Counted from the first letter of the stretch, positions 1 through 9,786 are shown. The stretch: DNA of 64,000 nucleotides from Amylolactobacillus amylophilus DSM 20533 = JCM 1125 (GCF_001936335.1 NZ_CP018888.1:744001-808000), one strand, 5' to 3'. Notes: a model not told the origin generated them from the letters alone. Made by a program: numbers and translations.

Positions 1-374
1 GATTTTTTGGTCACGGTGGGTTTTCTTCCTTTCCGTTGGCGTCTCAATCCACTTGCCCCGTCTTCTTCAAATCTCTTATTCCAAGAACAGACTTGTGACG
101 GACTAATATTAAACTTAGCTGCAACAATATGTACACCAACATCATGAGTTCGATAATAGTCTACCACAGCTAGTTTTTCGTCCGGAGAATATGATTTGTA
201 TTGATGTGTTACTCGTAGTGATTCAAAGCCTTGCGCCTTTGCCTTGGCTGTCCATACACGAATGTTAGAAAGAGATTTAATGCCATACATTTGTGCTAGC
301 GTTGAATATGAATACTTACCTGATAAGTATTGTTTTGCCACCTCAATTTTTAAATCAGTTGAATATTTAGTCAT
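1..374 (-). CDS. IS3-family (IS150-group) transposase OrfA, cut by the window edge
   Basis: Reading leftward from the ATG at 374 gives a protein beginning MTKYSTDLKIEVAKQYLSGK and running off the window edge after about 124 codons. It has two helix-turn-helix-like segments (one near residues 15-50, one near 75-105 with the sequence NISPSQVCSWNKRFEEDG) as in OrfA of IS3/IS150 elements, which binds the terminal repeats and is normally fused to the OrfB integrase by -1 frameshifting. OrfB would lie outside the window. The element's left terminal palindrome lies directly upstream at 383-421. It probably inserted beside an older gene whose terminator survives at 429-456. Confident in the family, not in the exact IS. 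Confidence 0.8.
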   Translation of the reverse strand, partial: MTKYSTDLKIEVAKQYLSGKYSYSTLAQMYGIKSLSNIRVWTAKAKAQGFESLRVTHQYKSYSPDEKLAVVDYYRTHDVGVHIVAAKFNISPSQVCSWNKRFEEDGASGLRRQRKGRKPTVTKK

Positions 375-382
375 AGAAAATA

Positions 383-423
383 CCCCATAATTGTTAGATT
401 ATTTGTCTAACAATTATGGGGCA
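383..423. repeat. Palindromic end of the insertion sequence
   Basis: CCCCATAATTGTTAGA (383-398) and its exact reverse complement (406-421) form a 16-bp perfect stem with a 7-base loop, just upstream of the transposase start. Read on the minus strand the outer edge begins TGCCCC, compatible with the TG...CA ends of IS3-family elements, so the IS boundary is probably near 423. The hairpin may also block read-through transcription into the transposase. The other IS end is outside the window. Confidence 0.6.
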
Positions 424-428
424 CTTCA

Positions 429-456
429 AAAACGGCCTTTTAGCCGTTTTTTATTT
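429..456 (+). terminator. Rho-independent terminator of a gene left of the IS
   Basis: AAAACGGC (429-436) pairs with GCCGTTTT (443-450) around a 6-base loop and runs into a T tract. It points rightward yet no rightward gene precedes it here, so it probably belonged to a gene displaced or interrupted by the insertion sequence. Confidence 0.6.
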
Positions 457-540
457 TGCCAATTATAATTGAGTATTAAAAAGCAAAATGGTATTATGAA
501 AATGGTTACATTTAATATATTAAGTTGAGGGTTTTGCTTG

Positions 541-2565
541 ATGACAAATTTCATTTATTCATTACGATACACAATTGATCCACGAACCAATACACCAGAG
601 AAAGACGAAAAGTTCATTAATTTCGTTAAAGACGCCAAGATTGACAACGTCGCCTTTTTCATTAATCCAGAGGAACTAAACGCCAGTCATCTGACTCAGA
701 CGGAAACACAGGCCTGGCTCGACGCAATTATTCCTTTGCAGGAACGACTTGCACAGCTGGGCGTCACAACCAGCCTTAATCCTTGGACGACCATCATGCA
801 TTCCGATCGGGGCCAAACAGTAAATCCAGAAATTGGTTTCGATACCCTAGTAGACATTAATGGTAGAAAGGCTACTTCAATGGGCTGCCCTGCAGATCCA
901 CGCTGGCGAGATTATTTAGCTGCACGCTATGCCCAATATGCCACACTCCACCCAAAAGAACTCTGGCTGGAGGATGATTTCCGGCATTACAACCACACCC
1001 CACTTAAACTTGCTTGCTTCTGCGACCGTCACATGAAAATCTATCAGGAGAAACTAGGTCTCCTAATTTCACGTGCAGCTTTCGTTAAGGAGGTCTTACA
1101 ATCGGGGCAGCCAACAGAGGCTCGTCACGTCTATCTTGCAACTGCACGGCAAGAGATGATTGACACTGTTAGTCAAATTGAGCAGGCAGTTCATGCGGTT
1201 TCACGTGAAACAAACCTTGCTCTCATGACTAGTTTTCCCAATTGGCATGCAATGGAAGGCCGTGACTGGCTCACTCTATTCGACAATTTGGTTGGTGCTG
1301 GTCATCCACGTGTTGCTCGGCCGCACCTTCCAGCATACAATGAAATTTCACCATTAAAATATGGACGAGTTTTTGAAGAATACACCAGAATTACCGCTGC
1401 CTACCTAGGCGATGAAGCTGTGCTTTATCCAGAATTAGAGAACTATATGTATTCAGGTTTCGTCAAGTCCGTTAAGTTCACACAATTTCAAATAGAAACT
1501 ACTGCGTTAGTTGGTGCGCGTGGAATATTATTGAATCTATTTGACATGATCGGCAACGGAATTAATGAATCCTATGGTTATGCCAAAATGCTGGCAAGAA
1601 TCAAACCATTTATTGAGAAAATATCTGAGCATCGGTTGAAAATGCAGCAGATTCGCGGAATCAAGATTCTCGTAAATCAGGATTCCGGATTCACAATACA
1701 GACAGATAAAGGAATAGATCCTACAGAACTCCTCCCACACGAGCAAAACTGGACTGCCCTACTCAGCACATTTGGTTTCTCTACTACGGTAATTCCAACG
1801 AGTGCTAAGACAAAATTTAAAAACCAAGTACTTGCAATAAGTGGCCAACTTTTACGAAATTTCGCTAACGATGCAATCGTTGATATCATCAGAAATAACA
1901 TCGTCTTACTAGATGGTGAATCAATTCAGGTAATCATCGATCGCGGGCTTGGGGCAGAGCTACTTCATCTACGCTCAAGTGAATGGCACAATGTCCGCAC
2001 GGGATTTCAGTCGTTTGAGCAAGCAGATAATAAGTCGATTGAGGGAGTTAAAAATCCCCGCATCACCATGCTTCAACATACAGGTGACTATCTACAGCTC
2101 GAATACCAACCCAAGGCAGACGTAGATATCTGGACTTCTGCATATAATTCAACCGATCAGAGTCTGGGTAGTGTAATGGCCGTTATCGACAAGCACATTA
2201 TAGTTATGCCAATGAATCAAGATTTAAAGTACGGTTGGGAATCACAATATGTTGGCTATAAACAAGGGCTGTACCAGCAAATTTTAACAGGAATCACAAG
2301 CGTGGACTACCTGGTGAATATGCCTAATGTAAAACTAAACGTTAATTCTACCGGTAATATTATATGGATTAGTAACTTCACCATCGATGACTATGATCAG
2401 ATAATCTGGCATCCGGCGACGAAGGTTCTCCAGACAAACGCAAAAATTATAAAACGATCAGGAAATTATTTTGAAGAAAAAGAAATTAATTTAATTCACG
2501 ACGGAAGTCTAATCAAAATTAATGAGCCAATTAATGGGTTGGAGACAATCCAAATAATAATTTAG
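541..2565 (+). CDS. Large TIM-barrel glycoside-hydrolase-like protein of unknown substrate
   Basis: A 674-residue protein without signal peptide or membrane segment. The N-terminal ~380 residues look like a TIM barrel of the glycoside hydrolase type: the segment LWLEDDFRHY (about 141-150), with acidic residues at a strand end, resembles the acid/base region of beta-galactosidase-like (clan A) enzymes, and a second acidic stretch PELENYMYSG follows near 300. The C-terminal third looks beta-rich. I cannot name the family. ATG at 541 is preferred (GAGGG at 527-531, 9-base spacing); an in-frame TTG lies at 538. A perfect-core parS-like site lies inside the gene (1197-1212). It ends in its own terminator and appears monocistronic. 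Confidence 0.55.
   Translation: MTNFIYSLRYTIDPRTNTPEKDEKFINFVKDAKIDNVAFFINPEELNASHLTQTETQAWLDAIIPLQERLAQLGVTTSLNPWTTIMHSDRGQTVNPEIGFDTLVDINGRKATSMGCPADPRWRDYLAARYAQYATLHPKELWLEDDFRHYNHTPLKLACFCDRHMKIYQEKLGLLISRAAFVKEVLQSGQPTEARHVYLATARQEMIDTVSQIEQAVHAVSRETNLALMTSFPNWHAMEGRDWLTLFDNLVGAGHPRVARPHLPAYNEISPLKYGRVFEEYTRITAAYLGDEAVLYPELENYMYSGFVKSVKFTQFQIETTALVGARGILLNLFDMIGNGINESYGYAKMLARIKPFIEKISEHRLKMQQIRGIKILVNQDSGFTIQTDKGIDPTELLPHEQNWTALLSTFGFSTTVIPTSAKTKFKNQVLAISGQLLRNFANDAIVDIIRNNIVLLDGESIQVIIDRGLGAELLHLRSSEWHNVRTGFQSFEQADNKSIEGVKNPRITMLQHTGDYLQLEYQPKADVDIWTSAYNSTDQSLGSVMAVIDKHIIVMPMNQDLKYGWESQYVGYKQGLYQQILTGITSVDYLVNMPNVKLNVNSTGNIIWISNFTIDDYDQIIWHPATKVLQTNAKIIKRSGNYFEEKEINLIHDGSLIKINEPINGLETIQIII
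1197..1212. promoter_or_regulatory. parS-like ParB binding site (inside the 541-2565 gene)
   Basis: GGTTTCACGTGAAACA matches the Firmicutes parS consensus TGTTNCACGTGAAACA at 15 of 16 positions (only the first base differs), with an intact CACGTG core. It lies about 17 kb left of oriC. parS sites near the origin nucleate Spo0J/ParB for origin segregation and SMC loading. The parB gene itself is not in the window. Confidence 0.8.
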
Positions 2566-2577
2566 CGTCCAAATTAA

Positions 2578-2608
2578 ACAAACTTCTATAATCAGAAGTT
2601 TGTTTTTT
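2578..2608 (+). terminator. Rho-independent terminator
   Basis: ACAAACTTCT (2578-2587) pairs with AGAAGTTTGT (2594-2603), followed by a run of T. It closes the 541-2565 transcript. Confidence 0.85.
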
Positions 2609-2677
2609 ATTAACTGCTATTTTCCATTTTTTTCGTTTATAAGCTATAATCAACGGTATGAATGGGGGTAACGGAAT

Positions 2678-3778
2678 ATGGCTAACTTTCTCGATTATTT
2701 ACGCTGGCGCGGTGATCTCTCCTTTACAGTGAATCCACTAAATGAAGTTGATGCAGCAATTTTAGCAACAATATCGTACTTACCAATTGAACAATACTTG
2801 AAATACCGTAGTTCAATCAAACTAGGAGATATTGCGAAATTGCTATTAAATAATCGACAATTAATCCAGACCTTGGATCAGCAAACGCAACTGACACTTC
2901 AATTGATTATCTACAGTCCCCGTTTTGCAGATATCAATGTGATCGACTATATGTCGAAATCCCGTCAAAATCCAGCAATGCAATTCACGGCGGTTACATT
3001 TAGAATTCGCCCACACCAACTGATTATTAGCTACCGCGGAACCGATCACACAATGATTGGTTGGAGTGAGGATATGACGATGAGCTATTCAAATAAGATT
3101 GAAGGGCAACAAGTTGCGGCAAAATACCTGGCGGAACAGACAGCCCAGCACCCACACTCGAAATTTATCCTTACAGGACACTCAAAAGGCGGAAACTTTG
3201 CCATCTACGCTGGCGCCTACACGCCGCCATCCGTCCAAAGTCAGATTAAACAAATCTATAATTTCGATGGACCTGGCTTTGTGCAAGAAATAATGGCTAC
3301 CCCAGGATTTCAAGCAATTATCGAAAAAGTAAGGTCTTTTGTACCCCAAGGGTCCATCTTTGGTTTGATGCTCAATCACTCGGAACCTTTGAATATTATT
3401 AAATCGGACAAAAAAATACTATTACAACACAATCCCGTCACCTGGAATGTTGTACGTAATAGTTTCGTTAAAGTTGATAAGTTAAAGACCAGCAGTAATA
3501 TCATTGACCAAGCAATCAAAGATTGGCTAGAAGATGTTCCGCCAGATCAGCGCGAAGCACTGTGGTCCTCGTTATTCGATGCTTTTGCCGAGATTAACAT
3601 TACGCAAGTTGATCAACTGATGCGCAATAAATTTATTGGCGCGCTTCAACTAAGTAAAGCTTATCTGGCGCTTAATCCCGCCACCAGGCTGGTGGCCCAT
3701 AAAATTATCGATGAATTGGTCCAGAATATTCGTAGGAATATTCCGAATGTTTCACCATTCAACAATAAGACTGATTAA
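2678..3778 (+). CDS. DUF2974 (Mbeg1-like) alpha/beta-hydrolase family protein
   Basis: A 366-residue cytoplasmic protein with a lipase-type nucleophile elbow GHSKGGN at about 167-173 (Ser169) following the strand KFILT, as in the DUF2974/Mbeg1-like family, which is common and poorly characterised in lactobacilli. FRGTD-like sequence (YRGTD, about 119-123) sits where lipases carry an oxyanion element. Start ATG 2678 is preceded by GGGGG at 2664-2668. It converges on dnaB with only 10 bases between stops and no clear terminator. Hydrolase fold is well supported; substrate unknown. Confidence 0.75.
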   Translation: MANFLDYLRWRGDLSFTVNPLNEVDAAILATISYLPIEQYLKYRSSIKLGDIAKLLLNNRQLIQTLDQQTQLTLQLIIYSPRFADINVIDYMSKSRQNPAMQFTAVTFRIRPHQLIISYRGTDHTMIGWSEDMTMSYSNKIEGQQVAAKYLAEQTAQHPHSKFILTGHSKGGNFAIYAGAYTPPSVQSQIKQIYNFDGPGFVQEIMATPGFQAIIEKVRSFVPQGSIFGLMLNHSEPLNIIKSDKKILLQHNPVTWNVVRNSFVKVDKLKTSSNIIDQAIKDWLEDVPPDQREALWSSLFDAFAEINITQVDQLMRNKFIGALQLSKAYLALNPATRLVAHKIIDELVQNIRRNIPNVSPFNNKTD

Positions 3779-3788
3779 GTAGCCGGCA

Positions 3789-5171
3789 TTAGTATGGCTC
3801 ATGTGTTGTATCCATGTTAGAGAATCTGTTGTGCGATTTAGTAAAAATTAAGTTTGCTGTTCCGCGTGCGCCGGAACGGTTTTTTTCTAGGATTACTTCA
3901 ACAATTCCCGTATCTGGATCTTCATTAGGTGCAGCTCCCGGATTATCCGAGTTCTCCTCACCTTCACTACGATAATAATCATCCCGGTACAAGAACGCCA
4001 CAATATCGGCATCCTGTTCGATAGAGCCAGATTCACGGATATCGGACAAGACTGGTCTCTTATCCTGTCGTTGTTCAACTCCCCGAGAAAGTTGGGAGAG
4101 CGCAATTACTGGTACATGGAGCTCTTTTGCTAATTTCTTCAACTGTCGCGAAATATCCGATACCTCTTGCTGCCGATTCTCACGGTGATTACCCTCGATC
4201 AATTGCAGATAATCAATGACCACGAGACCAAGATTGCCTTTTTCTTTAGCCAAACGACGAGTTTTAGCACGGATCTCTGACATTTTGATGCCCGGTGTAT
4301 CATCGATAAAAATATTTGTTTTGTCAAGCGAACCAGCAGCAACAACGAGATTACGCCACTCCTCCTCGCTCAACTGCCCAGTTCTGAGATGAGTTGAATC
4401 AATCAATCCTTCGGCACATAACATTCTCTGGACAAGTTGTTCCGCACCCATCTCGAGACTAAAAATTGCAATTGTTTTCTCGGTTTGAATACCAACAAAT
4501 TGGCAGATATTGAGCGCAAAAGCAGTCTTACCAACACCAGGACGTGCAGCCAGGATAATTAACTCATCTTCATGAAACCCAGTTGTCAACTTGTCCAGTG
4601 CCTGATAGCCCGTTGCGAGACCAGTAATCATGTTTCCGTCAGCAGGTATCATACTCAAATCATTAATCGTACTATCCAACACATTATGAATTGGCTTAAA
4701 GCTGGATTGATTGTTATCCTGTGCAACATTTAAAATGCTTCGCTCGGCATCATCCAAAATCGTGGTAATATCAGAATTTTCTTCAAGTACATTGGTAATG
4801 ATATTCTGCGATGTAGCAATTAAGTTACGCATCAACGATTTTCTTTTAACTATTTTTGCGTAGAAAACCACGTTGGCAGCCGTTGGAATCATTTGTGCCA
4901 GGTCAATGATATAAGAGATTCCGCCGATATCTTCTAACTGATTGTTGCGTTTCAACTCGTCTTGAATAGTAATGGCGTCTATTTCAACATCATTTGCATT
5001 TAAGTTCAGCATGGCTGCGAAAATTATCTGGTGTGCTCGTTGATAGAAGTCCTCGGGTACCAACTCCTCGGCAGCTTCGATTAGGGAATCAGGCCGCAGA
5101 AAAATAGCACCTAAAACTGATTTCTCTGCTTCAATATCTCGTGGAACATTTGAATTAACAATATTATCCAT
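3789..5171 (-). CDS. dnaB: Replicative DNA helicase DnaB (DnaC in Bacillus naming)
   Basis: Hexameric 5'-3' helicase that unwinds the fork ahead of the polymerase. The 460-residue product has the N-terminal DnaB domain (about 10-110), a linker, then the RecA-like ATPase with Walker A ARPGVGKT (about 209-216), Walker B LVVIDYLQLI and the H4/R-finger segment SQLSRGVEQR. Length is normal. It is the last gene of the leftward gdpP-rplI-dnaB operon, 32 bases after rplI, an order conserved near Firmicutes origins. The Shine-Dalgarno is modest (AGTAGG). Confidence 0.97.
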   Translation of the reverse strand: MDNIVNSNVPRDIEAEKSVLGAIFLRPDSLIEAAEELVPEDFYQRAHQIIFAAMLNLNANDVEIDAITIQDELKRNNQLEDIGGISYIIDLAQMIPTAANVVFYAKIVKRKSLMRNLIATSQNIITNVLEENSDITTILDDAERSILNVAQDNNQSSFKPIHNVLDSTINDLSMIPADGNMITGLATGYQALDKLTTGFHEDELIILAARPGVGKTAFALNICQFVGIQTEKTIAIFSLEMGAEQLVQRMLCAEGLIDSTHLRTGQLSEEEWRNLVVAAGSLDKTNIFIDDTPGIKMSEIRAKTRRLAKEKGNLGLVVIDYLQLIEGNHRENRQQEVSDISRQLKKLAKELHVPVIALSQLSRGVEQRQDKRPVLSDIRESGSIEQDADIVAFLYRDDYYRSEGEENSDNPGAAPNEDPDTGIVEVILEKNRSGARGTANLIFTKSHNRFSNMDTTHEPY

Positions 5172-5203
5172 TTTTTAAACCTACTAAAATTAAAAACTAC
5201 GCA

Positions 5204-5656
5204 TTATTGCGCAGTAATGTGAACTCTGATTTTTGCTTCTACACCTGGAAATAGCTTGACTGGCACATTTGTGTATCCTAGTGTTCGAATCGGCTCCGGT
5301 AAATTGAGCTTCCGCTTATCAATTTTAACATCGAATTGTTGTTGCAATGCTTCAGTAATTTGCTTACTTGGCACGGAACCGAACAGCCTAGTATCTTCGC
5401 CAGCCTTTGACTTAATTTGAACCACTGTCTTATCGTCTTCCAGGAAGGACTTCAATTTAATCGCTTCTTGTTTCTCTTCTTCATACGCTTTTTGCTCAGC
5501 CTTTTGTTTGCCGGCAAGCTCTCTCTTTGCCTGAACTGTGGCCTCTTTAGCATAGCCGTTTTTAATTAAGAAATTATTTGCATAACCATCGGGCACGTTC
5601 TTAACTTCACCGCGTTTTCCTTTGCCACGTAGGTCTTTAATAAAAATTACTTCCAT
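5204..5656 (-). CDS. rplI: Large subunit ribosomal protein bL9
   Basis: 150-residue bL9, which binds 23S rRNA at the base of the L1 stalk and limits frameshifting. The signature N-domain is clear ([20 protein letters not shown], then [13 protein letters not shown]), followed by the long charged connecting helix (about 42-75) and the C-terminal domain. Strong ribosome site GAGGAGG ahead of ATG 5656. It sits between gdpP (17 bases upstream) and dnaB, so it is cotranscribed with both. Confidence 0.97.
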   Translation of the reverse strand: MEVIFIKDLRGKGKRGEVKNVPDGYANNFLIKNGYAKEATVQAKRELAGKQKAEQKAYEEEKQEAIKLKSFLEDDKTVVQIKSKAGEDTRLFGSVPSKQITEALQQQFDVKIDKRKLNLPEPIRTLGYTNVPVKLFPGVEAKIRVHITAQ

Positions 5657-5672
5657 CTTGTTTCCTCCTCAG

Positions 5673-7691
5673 TTACTCTTCTTCATCTTCTGTATAGTTA
5701 ATTGAAGCGAGTAATTTTGATCTCGCCTGGTCAACTGTGACGAACTTAAGCTGTGTAGCAGCATTTGATAAATGTCCCCCACCACCCAAGCGTTCCATAA
5801 TTACCTGAACATTGATTTTGCCAAGGGAACGAGCCGATATACCAATAGTCTCCTTATTGCGATGCGTGATGACAAATGAAGCATCAATATGCTCAAGTGA
5901 CAACGCCGTATCTGCAGCCTGAGCCGCAATAATTGGGTCGTAACTTTTGTCCTCCTCACCAACCAAAAGTGCAATATTTGGCTGAATCATTTCGATACTC
6001 GAAATAAGGTGATTTCGCTGGATAAAGCTATTTAGATCTTCCTTCAATAGCGACTGCACAATAGCATTATCTGCACCAACTGAACGTAGATAACTCGCAG
6101 CATCAAATGTTCTGGTACCCGTTCTCAAAGAGAACGCCTTGGTATCAACCGTAATACCGGCCAGCATTGCTGACGCTTCAAGCTTAGTCAAGCTACTGTT
6201 ACCCTTTGGCTGATATTCAAGCATTTCGGTCACCAGCTCACAGGTTGACGAAGCGTACGGCTCAATGTAAACCAAAATCGGGTTCTCTGGAAATTCTTCG
6301 CCACGCCGATGATGATCGATAATCACAACCCTGTTTTGTAGTCTATCATAGAGATCCTTATTGTAAGTAATACTTTGTTTCGAGTGGTCCACCATTACAA
6401 GTAGTGACTTGTCAGTAGCTAGGTCTAGAACCTGATTAGAATTAATGAATACCTTTTGTTCGTCCTTATCGCTAGCATGAATCCCGTCAATCAGCCGCTT
6501 AACATCATAATTAACTTGGTCCTGATTCAAGACGACGTGCGCGTCCTTCTTATTCATCTTAGCAATCTGGGTAATTCCGAGGGCTGCACCAATAGAATCT
6601 AAGTCTGGTGACTTATGGCCGACAACAAACACATGGTCTACATCTTTAAAAAGTTCTTGAAGAGCCTGACTAACCATTCTAGCACGCACACGAGTCCGCT
6701 TTTCCATTGGATTGGACTTGCCCCCGTAGAAACGTGCATCCTTATCGTGCTCTTTAACAACAACCTGATCACCACCACAACCAAGGGCCAAGTCAAGATT
6801 TCGTTGGGCTTGTGTAGCTAATTCATTCAGGCTAGTCTCACCAAATGAGAAACCTGCAGAAAGTGTGACGGGATAGTTTTGTTTCGATGTATCATTACGA
6901 ATTTTGTCCAAAATAGAGAAATTATCTTTCTCAACTTTTGCCAAATTCTGCGCGTGGGCCAGAATAATGAAATGATCATCATCTATCCGCTTTAAATACA
7001 TCTCATACTGTTTTGCCCAATCGCTCAGTGTACCTGTAACGTACGAATTCATCGCACTTATTGCCTGGTCATCCATCGACTGTGAGAGTTCATCATAGTT
7101 ATCTAGGAATATTTGACCGATAGCAATTCGCTCCGCATTATAGCGTTCCTCGATGAGTGCATAGCGTGTAACATCAAGAAGATATAGAACACCCAAATCC
7201 TCCTGCACACTCATCTCAAATTGGCGTTTACCCCAACGGACAACTTGATTTGCTGAAGTATTACTATGAAGCGCCTTGTCCATTAACTTCGCTAATTCAT
7301 CATCAACGGACTCTATTTTTCTACCAATGACATCTTTATTGCTGAGATAGAGCTGCAGGTAAGGATTTACCCATTGAACCTGATTATCCTCATCAAACAG
7401 CAAGATTCCAATTGGCATCTTGATCAATGCTTCCTGTTCACCGCGCTTAATCCGATAACTCAAGTTGGAGACGAAGTCCGTGGCATTCTGCGATAGAATA
7501 TACGCCGCAAAGAAAATCGTGACCGCAATGAGGATAAATAGCAGTAACATAGCTATTCCGTACAACGGGCTAATGATAAATCCAATAATGGAGCCCACTA
7601 AAGAAAGTACCAGAATAGTAATTGTTGAAACAATCAATCTCGAATCTTTGATGAAAGATGGTAGTTCGATATTCTTAAAGAAATTCTTCAA
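5673..7691 (-). CDS. gdpP: Cyclic-di-AMP phosphodiesterase GdpP
   Basis: Membrane-bound enzyme that hydrolyses c-di-AMP to pApA and so controls potassium/osmotic homeostasis and cell-wall stress. The 672 residues show two N-terminal membrane helices (about 20-68), a PAS domain (about 85-150), a degenerate GGDEF domain (about 175-310), then DHH (GHKSPDLDSIG near 358 and IIDHH near 455) and DHHA1 (GGGGHLSNAA near 640). Start is probably TTG at 7691 with GGGATAAA just upstream. First gene of the gdpP-rplI-dnaB run. A CBS protein resembling the c-di-AMP receptor CbpB is encoded at 54495-55016. Confidence 0.95.
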   Translation of the reverse strand: MKNFFKNIELPSFIKDSRLIVSTITILVLSLVGSIIGFIISPLYGIAMLLLFILIAVTIFFAAYILSQNATDFVSNLSYRIKRGEQEALIKMPIGILLFDEDNQVQWVNPYLQLYLSNKDVIGRKIESVDDELAKLMDKALHSNTSANQVVRWGKRQFEMSVQEDLGVLYLLDVTRYALIEERYNAERIAIGQIFLDNYDELSQSMDDQAISAMNSYVTGTLSDWAKQYEMYLKRIDDDHFIILAHAQNLAKVEKDNFSILDKIRNDTSKQNYPVTLSAGFSFGETSLNELATQAQRNLDLALGCGGDQVVVKEHDKDARFYGGKSNPMEKRTRVRARMVSQALQELFKDVDHVFVVGHKSPDLDSIGAALGITQIAKMNKKDAHVVLNQDQVNYDVKRLIDGIHASDKDEQKVFINSNQVLDLATDKSLLVMVDHSKQSITYNKDLYDRLQNRVVIIDHHRRGEEFPENPILVYIEPYASSTCELVTEMLEYQPKGNSSLTKLEASAMLAGITVDTKAFSLRTGTRTFDAASYLRSVGADNAIVQSLLKEDLNSFIQRNHLISSIEMIQPNIALLVGEEDKSYDPIIAAQAADTALSLEHIDASFVITHRNKETIGISARSLGKINVQVIMERLGGGGHLSNAATQLKFVTVDQARSKLLASINYTEDEEE

Positions 7692-7770
7692 TTTATCCCA
7701 TGTCCTTCTCTAAATAAAAACGCTGATACCAATACTGATTTTACCATACAATAGCATGTTAATTCAGATT

Positions 7771-7797
7771 AAAAAAAGACGGTCCCAGCCGTCAAAA
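7771..7797 (-). terminator. Terminator downstream of pyrR
   Basis: On the minus strand GACGG (7793-7789) pairs with CCGTC (7782-7778) followed by seven T. Short but GC-rich stem, placed between pyrR and gdpP, abutting the parS-like site. Confidence 0.7.
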
Positions 7798-7813
7798 TGT
7801 TTCACGTGAATCA
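7798..7813. promoter_or_regulatory. parS-like ParB binding site (3' of pyrR)
   Basis: TGTTTCACGTGAATCA matches parS TGTTNCACGTGAAACA at 15 of 16 positions, with an intact core. It occupies the short gap between the pyrR stop and its terminator, about 11 kb from oriC. Confidence 0.8.
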
Positions 7814-7814
7814 A

Positions 7815-8363
<549 letters not shown>

Positions 8364-8396
8364 CTACTTCCTCGCTATTTTCAGCTTATACTCAGC

Positions 8397-8425
8397 AGAA
8401 TATCTGGTTTTCAGCTAGTTGTCAA
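8397..8425 (-). promoter_or_regulatory. Promoter of pyrR
   Basis: On the minus strand TTGACA (8425-8420), 17-base spacer, TATTCT (8402-8397), about 40 bases ahead of the pyrR start. I see no PyrR-type attenuator hairpin in the short leader. Confidence 0.65.
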
Positions 8426-8435
8426 TTATGGTAAA

Positions 8436-8465
8436 ACAAAAACCCCCAACAATGTCAGGGGTTTT
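8436..8465 (-). terminator. Terminator of the rpsF-ssb-rpsR operon
   Basis: Minus strand AAAACCCC (8465-8458) pairs with GGGGTTTT (8446-8439), running into T residues, nine bases after the rpsR stop. Confidence 0.8.
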
Positions 8466-8473
8466 AACGACCA

Positions 8474-8713
8474 TTAGTCTTCAGCGACGAATGGTAGCAA
8501 TGCCATAATACGTGCACGTTTGATTGCAATTGTCAACTTACGTTGATTCTTTGCTGATGTGCCAGTAACACGACGTGGTAAAATTTTACCTCGTTCTGAG
8601 ATAAAACGTTTCAACAAATCTGTGTCTTTATAATCGATGTATTCGATGTGGTTAGCAGCGATGAAGTCAACCTTACGGCGACGACGGCCACCGCCTCTTC
8701 TTTGTTGAGCCAT
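8474..8713 (-). CDS. rpsR: Small subunit ribosomal protein bS18
   Basis: 79-residue bS18, which pairs with bS6 on the 30S platform. [17 protein letters not shown] start and the [17 protein letters not shown] core are diagnostic. The ATG at 8713 is chosen because AAAGGA lies 11 bases before it; an in-frame GTG at 8722 would sit only 2 bases from that site. Last gene of rpsF-ssb-rpsR. Confidence 0.97.
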   Translation of the reverse strand: MAQQRRGGGRRRRKVDFIAANHIEYIDYKDTDLLKRFISERGKILPRRVTGTSAKNQRKLTIAIKRARIMALLPFVAED

Positions 8714-8735
8714 GACTATCACATTCCTTTCTTAA

Positions 8736-9251
8736 TTAAAATGGTAAATCATCATCCGAAATGTCAATCGTACTACCAGAATCTGCAAAAGGATCGATAG
8801 GTTTACTATCATCAGCCTTTGGTGCAGAATTTGTAGGAGTTTGACCTTGATTATTAAATCCGTTATTTCCAAATGATTGATTACTGTTACCGTTGAAGTT
8901 ATTTTCACCACTTCGACGTGACTCAGTTTGAGATCGCGACTCAAGGAGTGAGAAGTTATCTACAACAACTTCAGTAACGTAAACTCTCTGACCCTCGTTG
9001 TTATCGTAAGAACGCGTTTGAATTCGTCCTTCAACACCAACTAATGAGCCTTTTCTGGTAAAGTTCGAGAAGTTCTCTGCGGACTTACGCCAGATAACAC
9101 AGTTAACGAAATCTGCCTCTCTCTCACCTTGCGCATTCGTAAACTGTCTGTTTACTGCAAGAGTGAAGGTTGCGACAGAAACGCCGCTACCTGTAGTTCG
9201 TAAATCAGGATCACGTGTAAGACGACCAACAAGTACAACTCTATTAATCAT
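8736..9251 (-). CDS. ssb: Single-stranded DNA-binding protein SSB
   Basis: 171 residues: OB fold (about 1-106, [18 protein letters not shown] through [14 protein letters not shown]), a Gly/Asn/Gln-rich flexible linker (about 112-150) and the acidic partner-binding tip DISDDDLPF at the extreme C-terminus. Protects single strands and recruits replication/repair proteins. AAAGGAGA precedes ATG 9251. Translationally placed between rpsF and rpsR as in other Firmicutes. Confidence 0.97.
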   Translation of the reverse strand: MINRVVLVGRLTRDPDLRTTGSGVSVATFTLAVNRQFTNAQGEREADFVNCVIWRKSAENFSNFTRKGSLVGVEGRIQTRSYDNNEGQRVYVTEVVVDNFSLLESRSQTESRRSGENNFNGNSNQSFGNNGFNNQGQTPTNSAPKADDSKPIDPFADSGSTIDISDDDLPF

Positions 9252-9281
9252 ACTTAATATCTCCTTTTCCCTAATTTACAA

Positions 9282-9578
9282 TTAAGCTTCTAATTTGACG
9301 ATCATTGAACGTAGAATTGATCCGTCAATCTTTGACAAACGATCAAATTCGTTCACGGCATCAGCGTTTTCTGAAGTAACAACTACGATATGGTATGTAC
9401 CTTCGCGGAATTTGTTAATTTCATATGCAAAACGCTTCTTGCCCCAGTCTTTAGACTCAACTATTGTTGCACCTTGATCAGTTAAAACCTTATCAAAACG
9501 GTCGATCAAAGTTTTCTTACTTTCTTCATCAAGATCTGGCTTGATGATATATGTAATTTCGTACTTAGTTTCTGCCAT
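9282..9578 (-). CDS. rpsF: Small subunit ribosomal protein bS6
   Basis: 98-residue bS6 ([15 protein letters not shown], then [20 protein letters not shown]), which heterodimerises with bS18 and binds 16S rRNA h22-23. AAAGGAGG precedes ATG 9578. First gene of the rpsF-ssb-rpsR operon. The preceding ~120 bases may hold an S6:S18-binding autoregulatory leader. Confidence 0.97.
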   Translation of the reverse strand: MAETKYEITYIIKPDLDEESKKTLIDRFDKVLTDQGATIVESKDWGKKRFAYEINKFREGTYHIVVVTSENADAVNEFDRLSKIDGSILRSMIVKLEA

Positions 9579-9700
9579 GACTAGACACCTCCTTTTGGAC
9601 TATTGGCTCTATTAGAAGAGCAAGGAGTAAACTACAATTGCTTGCAGGACGATATAAAAAACCGCCTAATTACTCACAGTGCATAATTCTAACACACCTA
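9579..9700 (-). promoter_or_regulatory. rpsF leader, possible S6:S18-binding RNA
   Basis: The leader can form a hairpin GCAAG...CTTGC (minus strand, around 9651-9625), with a following AT-rich stretch up to the Shine-Dalgarno. In many bacteria this position carries an autoregulatory RNA bound by the S6:S18 dimer through a CCG-containing bulge; I could not place that motif confidently. A TAGAAT-type -10 lies near 9690. Confidence 0.3.
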
Positions 9701-9771
9701 ATAAAAAAAAACCATAACTTTTACACGCGATCCGAGCTAATGCTCATTATAAACTACGCAAAAGTATGGTT
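9701..9771 (-). terminator. Long-loop terminator of gyrBA
   Basis: Minus strand AACCATACTTTT (9771-9760) pairs with AAAAGTTATGGTT (9722-9710, one bulged base) enclosing a second small hairpin GAGC/GCTC, followed by nine T. It ends the yaaA-recF-gyrB-gyrA transcript. Confidence 0.7.
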
Positions 9772-9786
9772 ATTCCTTTTTTAAAA

